Part shown: positions 1 to 5,117 of the stretch, piece after piece | Position numbering within the stretch: position 1 is the first letter of the stretch | How the letters are laid out: every line of letters starts with the position of its first letter | Source: Lachnospiraceae bacterium | GTDB lineage: Bacteria > Bacillota_A > Clostridia > Lachnospirales > Lachnospiraceae | Reading direction: 5' to 3' | NCBI GenBank assembly: GCA_017613055.1 | Contig: JAGAES010000119.1 | Location: 1-5,117 of the forward strand | DNA: 5,117 bases | Program-made: the position numbers and the translations under genes | Notes under the pieces: model-generated | What the model saw: only the letters and a program-made list of their open reading frames with translations | What the model was told of the DNA's origin: nothing | The model's database searches: none

Positions 1-426
1 ACCGACCTGCATTCGATGGGGCAGTTTATTCAGGACGGCGCGCGGATTATGTTTGAGACCGTAATCGAACTTACGAAGAGCACTGAGGAGATCATTCTCG
101 AGGCGGAGCCGGTGGACCTTGACGGCATGAATTACCTTGCCGGCAAGACCGTTGATTTCGTAAACAAGAGCGCGATGAAGGGAACGCAGCTTGCCCATGT
201 GGACGGCGGCGTACCGAATCTTCTGATCCGCCTTCCCGAGCAGAATGAGTTCTGCCTCGGCCAGCTGTTCTACTTCTTTGAATTTGCCTGCGGCGTGAGC
301 GGCTACATGCTCGGCGTGAACCCGTTCAATCAGCCCGGCGTTGAGAGTTACAAGAAAAACATGTTCGCGCTTCTCGGAAAGCCCGGCTATGAAGAGATGC
401 GCGCGGAACTGTTAAAGAGACTGTAA
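1..426 (+). CDS. pgi: Glucose-6-phosphate isomerase, C-terminal part (5' truncated by window)
   Basis: Cytoplasmic enzyme interconverting glucose 6-phosphate and fructose 6-phosphate in glycolysis and gluconeogenesis. The reading frame is open from base 1, so the 141 visible residues are the end of a gene that starts upstream; clostridial members are usually about 450 residues. The fragment opens with TDLHSMGQ, the Bacillus-type counterpart of the region holding the catalytic histidine (His4 of the fragment, by analogy with animal PGI). PGI signature 2 is fully present as [18 protein letters not shown], with FNQPGVE and the active-site lysine encoded at 352-354. The stop is TAA at 424-426. 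The methionine codon at 16 is internal, not the start. nadE follows after 46 bp with no terminator visible between them, so cotranscription is possible. The sequence looks intact and ordinary; the assignment is firm. Confidence 0.96.
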   Translation, partial: TDLHSMGQFIQDGARIMFETVIELTKSTEEIILEAEPVDLDGMNYLAGKTVDFVNKSAMKGTQLAHVDGGVPNLLIRLPEQNEFCLGQLFYFFEFACGVSGYMLGVNPFNQPGVESYKKNMFALLGKPGYEEMRAELLKRL

Positions 427-472
427 GCCGGCATCACCCGGGAACCGGTTCGTCGGCGGAAAGGGGAACGTT

Positions 473-1231
473 ATGTACCAGTTTGATCCGAAACAGGCAG
501 TAAAAGAATGTGTCGCGTGGATTCGCGATTTCTTCGAGGCAAATGGCAAGGGCTGTAACGCCGTACTCGGAATCTCGGGCGGTAAGGACAGCACCGTCGC
601 CGCCGCACTTTGCGTGGAAGCACTCGGCAAGGACCGCGTCATCGGCGTATTGATGCCGAACGGCGAGCAGGCCGATATCGACTGTTCCTTCCAAATCTGC
701 GAGCACCTCGGAATCCGTCATTATGTCGTGAACATCAAGGACAGCTTCGACGGGCTTAAGAAAGCAATCGAAGGCCAGATGGACATCTCCAACCAGACCG
801 TCGTCAACATGGCGCCCCGTATCCGTATGACAACCGTGTACGCGGTGTCACAGAGTAACAACGGCCGTGTCGTGAATACCTGTAACCTTTCGGAAGACTG
901 GGTCGGCTACTCCACAAGATACGGCGATTCGGTCGGAGACTTCAGCCCGCTGTCACATTTTACGGTGCAGGAAGTAAAGGCAATCGGGCGGTACCTTAAC
1001 GTGCCGCTGAATCTTGTCGACAAGACGCCTTCGGACGGCTTGTGCGGCAAGACCGACGAGGACAACCTCGGGTTCACTTACGCGGAGCTTGACCGCTACA
1101 TCCGTACCGGTGAGATTGACAACCTTGAGCACAAGGCAATCATCGACCGCAAGCACAAACTCAATCTGTTCAAGTTAAAACTTATGCCTTCCTTTGACAT
1201 GGGAATCGAAGTAGCGATTCCGGAGGAATAA
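473..1231 (+). CDS. nadE: NH3-dependent NAD+ synthetase
   Basis: Catalyses the ATP-dependent amidation of nicotinic acid adenine dinucleotide to NAD+, the last step of NAD synthesis, in the cytoplasm. The 252-residue product is an N-type ATP pyrophosphatase: the P-loop SGGKDS is at residues 35-40, followed by NMAPRIRM (112-119), NLSE (138-141), YGDSVGDFSPL (150-160), KTPSDGL (184-190) and TDEDNLGFTY (194-203), which match the order of ATP- and NaAD-binding blocks in the family. There is no N-terminal nitrilase-like glutaminase domain, and the length is that of the short ammonia-using form, so it should take free ammonia or depend on a separate glutaminase. The ATG at 473 is preceded by a purine-rich GGAAAGGGGA about 5 bases upstream. 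The gene sits 46 bp after pgi and ends 2 bp before a strong terminator stem. The block after the second ATP site reads HKLNLFKLKL where many homologues have HKR followed by proline, a modest divergence. Confidence 0.95.
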   Translation: MYQFDPKQAVKECVAWIRDFFEANGKGCNAVLGISGGKDSTVAAALCVEALGKDRVIGVLMPNGEQADIDCSFQICEHLGIRHYVVNIKDSFDGLKKAIEGQMDISNQTVVNMAPRIRMTTVYAVSQSNNGRVVNTCNLSEDWVGYSTRYGDSVGDFSPLSHFTVQEVKAIGRYLNVPLNLVDKTPSDGLCGKTDEDNLGFTYAELDRYIRTGEIDNLEHKAIIDRKHKLNLFKLKLMPSFDMGIEVAIPEE

Positions 1232-1233
1232 GA

Positions 1234-1275
1234 AAACGGGCTGCCGCAATGAAGCGACAGCCCGTTTAGATTTTT
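1234..1275. terminator. Bidirectional Rho-independent terminator shared by nadE and the rhomboid gene
   Basis: AAACGGGCTG (1234-1243) pairs perfectly with CAGCCCGTTT (1258-1267). Inside, CGC (1245-1247) pairs with GCG (1254-1256) beyond a C/A mismatch, closing on the loop AATGAA. On the + strand the stem is followed by AGATTTTT; read on the - strand the stem runs into GTTTTCTTATT. The stem begins 2 bp after the nadE stop codon and lies 10 bp beyond the stop of the convergent rhomboid gene, so one hairpin can end both transcripts. Confidence 0.88.
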
Positions 1276-1277
1276 AA

Positions 1278-1889
1278 TCAGGAAGCCATGTAATCCCGGT
1301 CCTTACTGATGAGTTCGTCTTTCTCCTGCCCCCGTAGGAAGAGGCCGAAGCAGCCGCCGCAGGTGCCGCCGGCGATATGACCGAGCTGCGAGATGTTATC
1401 AACATGGAAACTGTCGAGAATCTGACCGCCGATGAAGATAACGCAGATGATAATGAACGTAATCGGGATTTCGCCGCTCTTCACATTGGAAATCGAAGAG
1501 AGGATGATCAGCATGAACACGATGCCGCTTGCGCCGAGCAGACGGATGCCGGGGCATAGCAGTGCGTGAAGGATTGCCGTTACAACCGCCGTGATGCCCA
1601 TCATCTCTAAAAGGTTCCGGCTGCCGTACTTTTCTTCGACAAGCGGACCGAGCAGCAGAATGTATGTCATGTTACCCGCAAAATGTGCCCATCCGGCGTG
1701 ACCGATCGTGTGGCCGAACGCACGGACATAGGTGAACGGGTTTAAAAGGCCGGAACGGTAAGTGCAGAACAGATGGTTGTTAGCCCATCCTGCCGTAATC
1801 TTGTTCAAAAGAAGCGCGAGTCCGCAGACCATTACAAAGGAAAGTGTGACCGGCGCGTTGAATTTGATATGCGAAAAGAGCTTTTTCAT
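1278..1889 (-). CDS. Rhomboid-family intramembrane serine protease
   Basis: Polytopic membrane protease that cleaves transmembrane segments of other proteins. The 203-residue product shows the minimal six-helix rhomboid core: TM1 about 14-30, a long L1 loop, TM2 about 66-82, TM3 about 93-112, TM4 about 117-133, TM5 about 142-157, TM6 about 165-185. The catalytic dyad is visible: Ser121 in LGASG at the start of TM4 and His171 in QLGHIAGG in TM6. TM2 carries the oxyanion-region pair His69 and Asn73 (HFAGN), and the L1/TM2 region reads NPFTYVRAFGHTIGHAGWAHF as in active rhomboids. The short charged tail (187-203) is probably cytoplasmic. There is no fused zinc-finger, TPR or ankyrin domain. The ATG at 1887-1889 has GGAGG (complement of 1896-1900) 6 bases upstream. 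The gene is convergent with nadE and divergent from the CAP-protein gene. All catalytic residues are present, so it should be active; the substrate is unknown. Confidence 0.94.
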   Translation of the reverse strand: MKKLFSHIKFNAPVTLSFVMVCGLALLLNKITAGWANNHLFCTYRSGLLNPFTYVRAFGHTIGHAGWAHFAGNMTYILLLGPLVEEKYGSRNLLEMMGITAVVTAILHALLCPGIRLLGASGIVFMLIILSSISNVKSGEIPITFIIICVIFIGGQILDSFHVDNISQLGHIAGGTCGGCFGLFLRGQEKDELISKDRDYMAS

Positions 1890-1919
1890 AGCGTTCCTCC
1901 GTTAACATTTTCTTCCGTA

Positions 1920-1948
1920 AGTGTATCACGATGTCATGAAAAAGTCAA
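1920..1948 (-). promoter_or_regulatory. Predicted SigA-type promoter of the rhomboid gene, extended -10
   Basis: Read on the - strand: TTGACT (complement of 1943-1948), a 17-base spacer, then TACACT (complement of 1920-1925). The -10 box is directly preceded by TGA, giving the extended -10 form TGnTACACT. The start codon lies about 30 bases downstream of the -10 box, leaving a short leader holding the GGAGG ribosome binding site. Five of six -35 bases and four of six -10 bases match consensus. Confidence 0.68.
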
Positions 1949-1969
1949 TGATATTTACACACGGAGCGC

Positions 1970-1998
1970 TTGAATTCACCCTTTTTTTAAGGTATACT
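1970..1998 (+). promoter_or_regulatory. Predicted SigA-type promoter of the CAP-HAD-pyrophosphatase operon
   Basis: TTGAAT (1970-1975) and TATACT (1993-1998) are separated by exactly 17 bases. Each box differs from consensus at one or two positions. The expected start of transcription is near 2005, giving a leader of about 50 bases with GGAGG at 2043-2047, 6 bases before the ATG at 2054. The spacer contains an uninterrupted run of seven T (1982-1988). This is the only promoter seen for the three rightward genes. Confidence 0.76.
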
Positions 1999-2053
1999 GA
2001 AAGAAGATATTTCGAAACGAAAATCCCGCCAGATCGGAACCCGGAGGTGCCCC

Positions 2054-3712
2054 ATGCGAAATCGAAGACGAATCGGAAGAATCCTGTCCGTTCTTCTCAT
2101 TGTAATGCTTCTTCTGCCGTTTTTTGAGAGGACGGCGAAGGCAGAAACGATAAATGTGACGGGCACCTATTATCAGGACGATGCGCGGTCTACGCTGGCA
2201 GCCATCAACCAGTTCCGGCAGAGCGTGGATGCGTGGTACTGGAACAGTGACAACACAACGAAGACAGATCTTGTCGGTACGCTCGGGACGCTGACCTACG
2301 ATTACAATCTGGAGCAGATTGCGATGCAGCGCGCCGTGGAAATCGCGCTGTACTGGGATCATACGAGACCGGACGGTTCCGACTGTTTCAGCGCAAGTTA
2401 TAACGGAGTTACTTCATGCGGAGAGAACATCGCCGCGGGATTTGGGTCTGCAGACGCGGCATTTCGGGGGTGGCGTGAGGACAACGAAAAGTATGCCGGG
2501 CAGGGACACCGCAGGAACATGCTGAATGCGGGTTTCACCTGTGTCGGCGTGGCACATGTCGTCGTCAACGGGATGCATTTTCATGTGCAGGAATTCGGTT
2601 ACAATAACACGCAGCCTTCCGCGACCGGAGCAGTGAACGGGGCGGTGACGAAGACCGTCAACATCGGAAGTAAGGCACTCTATCCTGCAGGCGGTTTCGC
2701 GGGAAGCTCGGGCTGCTCGCTTTCTTATTCCGGGACCACGGAGCTGCCGGTTACGGTGCTCGGACTTAAGATGGACGGCACGTGGGGGAACGGCGTCGCG
2801 ATTCCGGCATCCGACTACACGGTATCCTGGAGTTCTGAAAACCCTGCTATCGCAACGGTTTCCGGAAACACCTTCACCGGTGTCGGAGCCGGGAATACCA
2901 ACCTGATTGCAACATTCCAATACAAAGGAAAAACCGTGACGGCAAGTTATCCGGTGACGATTCTCGCACTGGATCTTGGAGATCTGCAGTTCTCGGGAAT
3001 ATCCGATATGAATTATACCGGCTCGCCGGTCACATTTGACGTACCGCTCACGGTCAACGGGCGAACCCTTGTTAAGGGAACGGATTACGACATCACATTT
3101 AAGGATAATGTCTATGCGGGAGTCGCGTCGTTTACGATTACCGGCAAAGGAAATTACTGCGGTTCCAAAACCGTGACATTTAACATCGTTAACGGGCCGA
3201 CGAAGAGCCCGGACGCCCCGACCGCCGAACCGACGAAAGAGCCGACCAAGGAGCCGACCAAGGAACCGACCAAGGAACCGACGAAATCGCCGACCCCGAC
3301 ACCGACGCCGAAAGTGACGAACGCACCGACGAAGGCACCGACCGAGGCGCCTGCGAAGACGCCGACTCCTAAAGTTACGAACGAACCGACCGGAACACCG
3401 ACGGTTACGGAGGAACCAACCGAAACCCCGACGCCGGAGATTACCGAAGAACCGTCCGGGACACCGACCGTTACACCGACTCCGGAGGGAGACGTTACAC
3501 CGTGGCCGGGCGGAGATGACCCGGAGCCGACGCTCACGGAAGCACCGGAGAAATCCGTTACACCGACGGAAAATGTGACACCCGCAGAGACGGCAACCCC
3601 GTCGCCTGCAGAGAAGAGCGGCAGTAAGACGTCGCCGCTCGTTCTGATTCTTCCGGCCTGCCTGCTTGTCGGGACGGCAATCATAATTATCGTGATCGAA
3701 AAAAGCAAATAA
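2054..3712 (+). CDS. Secreted, membrane-anchored CAP (SCP/PR-1-like) domain protein with Ig-like modules and Thr/Pro-rich stalk
   Basis: A 552-residue exported protein. Domains in order: signal peptide 1-30 (MRNRRR, hydrophobic core, AKA before Glu31); CAP domain about 45-185, with HTRPDG (103-108), GENIAAG (123-129), Trp140, GHRRNML (151-157) and HFHVQEFGY (175-183); a Big_2-like Ig module about 200-303 (WSSENPAIATVSG, TGVGAG); a second beta module about 306-379 with the GTDYDITF and GKGNYCGSKTVTF pattern common in clostridial surface proteins; a Thr/Pro/Glu/Lys stalk about 381-525; and one TM helix about 528-547 followed by EKSK. It should be displayed outside the cell on an extended stalk. 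The biochemical role of bacterial CAP domains is poorly defined and I assign none. Cysteines at 111, 122, 163, 221 and 369 could form disulfides. There is no LPXTG motif, so anchoring seems to be by the helix, not a sortase. GGAGG at 2043-2047 supports the start. The HAD gene follows after 14 bp. Confidence 0.91.
   Translation: MRNRRRIGRILSVLLIVMLLLPFFERTAKAETINVTGTYYQDDARSTLAAINQFRQSVDAWYWNSDNTTKTDLVGTLGTLTYDYNLEQIAMQRAVEIALYWDHTRPDGSDCFSASYNGVTSCGENIAAGFGSADAAFRGWREDNEKYAGQGHRRNMLNAGFTCVGVAHVVVNGMHFHVQEFGYNNTQPSATGAVNGAVTKTVNIGSKALYPAGGFAGSSGCSLSYSGTTELPVTVLGLKMDGTWGNGVAIPASDYTVSWSSENPAIATVSGNTFTGVGAGNTNLIATFQYKGKTVTASYPVTILALDLGDLQFSGISDMNYTGSPVTFDVPLTVNGRTLVKGTDYDITFKDNVYAGVASFTITGKGNYCGSKTVTFNIVNGPTKSPDAPTAEPTKEPTKEPTKEPTKEPTKSPTPTPTPKVTNAPTKAPTEAPAKTPTPKVTNEPTGTPTVTEEPTETPTPEITEEPSGTPTVTPTPEGDVTPWPGGDDPEPTLTEAPEKSVTPTENVTPAETATPSPAEKSGSKTSPLVLILPACLLVGTAIIIIVIEKSK
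3230..3289 (+). repeat. Five 12-bp tandem units encoding PTKE/PTKS in the stalk
   Basis: Four consecutive PTKE units followed by one PTKS unit (residues 393-412 of the CAP protein). The underlying DNA is a near-perfect 12-bp tandem repeat of the form CCGACCAAGGAA, varying only at third codon positions apart from the last unit. It is the most regular part of a longer, degenerate Thr-Pro-rich stretch (about 3194-3628) that also contains the duplicated block TPTPKVTN(A/E)PT at residues 416-426 and 436-446. Confidence 0.87.
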
Positions 3713-3726
3713 ACGGAGGGCACGGC

Positions 3727-4401
3727 ATGATTAAAGCGGTTATCTTTGATATGTTTGAGACCTTGGTCTCGCTCTTTCAGGGACGCACCTACTTCAGCGA
3801 AAACATCGCTGAGGACCTCGGAATTCCGTTAGACGAATTCCGGACAGCATGGCATGCGACCGAAACGGACCGGAGCACGGGACTTCTGACGATGGAGGAA
3901 GGAATCGGAAAGACGCTTGAACTGCTCGGAAGGTATTCGGAGGAATCCGTGCAGCTGATTGCGGGAAGACGCCGCGAGGCGCTCGGAGATACGTTCTCGA
4001 ACATCCCGCAGGCAACCTTTGACCTGCTTACGGAGCTGCATGCAAGAGGAATCCGGATCGGGCTGATCAGCAACTGCTTCTCCGACGAATGCGAAATGAT
4101 TAAGGCTTCGCCGGTGTACCCGTATTTCGACGCAGCTAAGCTTTCCTTTGAGCAGGGCATCTGCAAACCCGACCTTGCCATATACTTCCGCATAACCGCG
4201 GAACTCGGCGTGGAACCGGAAGAATGCCTCTACGTCGGCGACGGCGGAAGCCGCGAGCTATACGCGGCGCGCGAAGCCGGAATGCAGGCGCTTCAGGCGG
4301 AGTGGTTCCGCCCCGGCTTTTTTGAGCCGCATGTTCCGTGCGCGGTACTGCCGGAATTTGAACAGCTTGCCGTCCCCGCGGACGTGCTTAAATACCTATA
4401 A
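3727..4401 (+). CDS. HAD-superfamily hydrolase, subfamily I type
   Basis: A 224-residue cytoplasmic protein with the haloacid-dehalogenase fold. Motif I is VIFDMFETL with nucleophile Asp8; motif II is LISN with Ser115; motif III is CKPD with Lys147; motif IV is VGDGGSRELYAA with Asp172. A helical cap domain is inserted after motif I (about 17-90). Two positions differ from classical phosphatases: the residue two after the nucleophile is Phe10 instead of Asp, as in FDxFGTL-type and L-2-haloacid dehalogenase-like members, and the second acidic residue of motif IV is Glu177. The substrate cannot be predicted; both a phosphatase and another HAD reaction remain possible. GGAGG at 3715-3719 lies 7 bases before the ATG. 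The gene sits 14 bp after the CAP gene and 18 bp before the pyrophosphatase gene, so all three are probably cotranscribed. Classification is firm, specific function unknown. Confidence 0.92.
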   Translation: MIKAVIFDMFETLVSLFQGRTYFSENIAEDLGIPLDEFRTAWHATETDRSTGLLTMEEGIGKTLELLGRYSEESVQLIAGRRREALGDTFSNIPQATFDLLTELHARGIRIGLISNCFSDECEMIKASPVYPYFDAAKLSFEQGICKPDLAIYFRITAELGVEPEECLYVGDGGSRELYAAREAGMQALQAEWFRPGFFEPHVPCAVLPEFEQLAVPADVLKYL

Positions 4402-4419
4402 ATCAGGGAGGAACAGAGT

Positions 4420-5117
4420 ATGTATTATATCATTCTTTCGGTAGCCGTTCTGGTGATGCTTTATGTGATGATTACGTACCTTCGGATTAAGAAAATGCCC
4501 GAAGGCACTCCCATGATGGTGAAACTGGCCGGAATCATCCGCGGCGGTTCGAAGACGTTTCTTCGGATTCAGTTCCGTACGGTCGCGATTGTTGTCGTAA
4601 TATTGGCCGTCGTATTTTCCGTATTTATTGAGGCGTGGAGCGGACTGACGTTTCTGCTCGGCGCGACGATGAGCTCCGCCGTCTGTATCCTCGGCATGCA
4701 CAGCGCCACGCATGCAAATGTGAGGACGACCGACCGGGCGCGCAACACATTTTCCGTCGGTGAAACCGTGAAGGTTGCGCTGATGGGCGGAAGCATCTCC
4801 GGTCTTGCGGTGCAGGCGTGCGGAACGTTCGGACTCGTGCTGATTCTCTGCATCCGCGGCGGAGTTGACCCGACGGCATCCGGCTACGGTTTGATTGAAC
4901 TGTCTGCGTGCAACCCGACAATTATGATGACGACCACATATGCGCTCGGCTGTTCAATTGTTGCGATGTTCAACCGTGTGTCGGGCGGTAACTTCACGAA
5001 GGCTGCCGATATCTCGTCGGATATTCTCGCGAAGGTCCGTCACGACATGCCCGAAGACGACCACCGCGTGCCGAACGTCATGGCCGATTTCTGCGGCGAT
5101 AACGTCAACGATATCGC
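4420..5117 (+). CDS. hppA: Membrane-bound ion-translocating pyrophosphatase, N-terminal part (3' truncated by window), divergent
   Basis: Integral membrane pump that couples PPi hydrolysis to export of H+ and/or Na+. The 232 complete codons seen are about the first third of a protein that is usually 650-750 residues. TM helices are near 3-20, 55-72, 74-92, 115-146 and 157-188. Family landmarks are PEGTPMM (27-33), GMHSATHANVRTT (92-104), then SGGNFTKAADISSDILAKVR (188-207) and MPEDDHRVPNVMADFCGDNV (210-229). By alignment to plant enzymes, Asp197, Asp201, Lys205, Glu212, Asp223, Asp227 and Asp231 keep the PPi/Mg-binding positions. The normally near-invariant DVGADLVGKVE block reads DISSDILAKVR, with Arg207 in place of the final Glu and both Gly lost. 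The determinants of K+ dependence and of Na+ versus H+ transport lie beyond the window. GGGAGG (4406-4411) is 8 bases before the ATG. Family assignment is firm; ion specificity and activity are open. Confidence 0.93.
   Translation, partial: MYYIILSVAVLVMLYVMITYLRIKKMPEGTPMMVKLAGIIRGGSKTFLRIQFRTVAIVVVILAVVFSVFIEAWSGLTFLLGATMSSAVCILGMHSATHANVRTTDRARNTFSVGETVKVALMGGSISGLAVQACGTFGLVLILCIRGGVDPTASGYGLIELSACNPTIMMTTTYALGCSIVAMFNRVSGGNFTKAADISSDILAKVRHDMPEDDHRVPNVMADFCGDNVNDI

Noticed and set aside
427..472. Gap between pgi and nadE checked for a terminator or promoter
   Set aside because: It contains the palindrome AACCGGTT (443-450) and a ribosome binding site, but no stem followed by a T run and no paired -35/-10 boxes.
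434..721. Open frames on the - strand across the start of nadE, also 412-642
   Set aside because: Low-quality translations antisense to a conserved NAD synthetase, probably due to the GC-rich codon pattern.
2010..2022. Small hairpin TTTCG-AAA-CGAAA in the leader of the CAP operon, considered as a regulatory leader
   Set aside because: The stem is only 5 bp with a 3-base loop and mostly A/T pairs; the leader is too short to hold a known riboswitch and there is no terminator or anti-terminator alternative.
1921..2127. Short + strand frames through the divergent control region, also 1773-1973
   Set aside because: They run across the predicted promoters and the CAP start in the wrong frame and resemble no protein family.
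2414..2920. Open frame on the - strand of 168 codons inside the CAP gene
   Set aside because: Composition is Arg/Cys/His-rich and random-looking, it has no domain, and it lies wholly antisense to the CAP and Ig-like coding region.
3230..3289. Tandem repeats considered as a CRISPR-like array
   Set aside because: Units are 12 bp, directly adjacent with no spacers, in frame, and encode PTKE; they are a protein repeat.
3154..3723. Long open frame on the - strand, Val/Gly/Ser-rich, 189 codons
   Set aside because: It is the mirror of the Thr/Pro-rich stalk: the repeated CCGAC-type codons read backwards as GTCGG without stops. It has no convincing ribosome binding site and no recognisable domain, and it overlaps a well-supported gene.
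4396..4921. Open frames on the - strand under the pyrophosphatase gene
   Set aside because: The + strand frame from 4420 to the window end matches a known membrane pump with conserved motifs; the antisense translations do not resemble anything.

Overview
The window reads as chromosomal DNA from an anaerobic Gram-positive bacterium of the Clostridia, probably Lachnospiraceae-like. This rests on strong GGAGG-type ribosome binding sites, a GC content of roughly the mid-50s judged by eye, a Bacillus/Clostridium-type glucose-6-phosphate isomerase, and a secreted CAP-domain protein carried on a Thr/Pro-rich stalk with a C-terminal membrane anchor. The assignment is an inference from protein style; no rRNA or other marker is present.

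Layout: (1) 1-426, the 3' end of pgi, and 473-1231, nadE, lie in tandem on the + strand. A bidirectional Rho-independent terminator at 1234-1267 follows. (2) 1278-1889 on the - strand is a rhomboid intramembrane serine protease that converges on nadE and shares that terminator. (3) 1890-2053 is a 164-bp divergent control region with two good sigma70/SigA-like promoters back to back, one for the rhomboid gene and one for the rightward genes. (4) 2054-3712 (CAP-domain surface protein), 3727-4401 (HAD-superfamily hydrolase) and 4420-5117 (N-terminal part of a membrane-bound ion-pumping pyrophosphatase, cut by the window end) run rightward with gaps of 14 and 18 bp, each with its own ribosome binding site and no visible terminator between them. 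They are probably one transcript.

The left half is housekeeping metabolism: sugar-phosphate isomerisation and the last step of NAD synthesis. The right half is about the cell envelope: an intramembrane protease, a long tethered exported protein, a soluble hydrolase and a PPi-driven ion pump. No mobile element, CRISPR array, tRNA or rRNA is visible. The points most worth a second look are the altered catalytic signature of the pyrophosphatase, the divergent pairing of a rhomboid protease with a single-span membrane protein that could be its substrate, and the unusual operon linking the CAP protein, the HAD enzyme and the pump. I did not find convincing evidence of a wholly new system.
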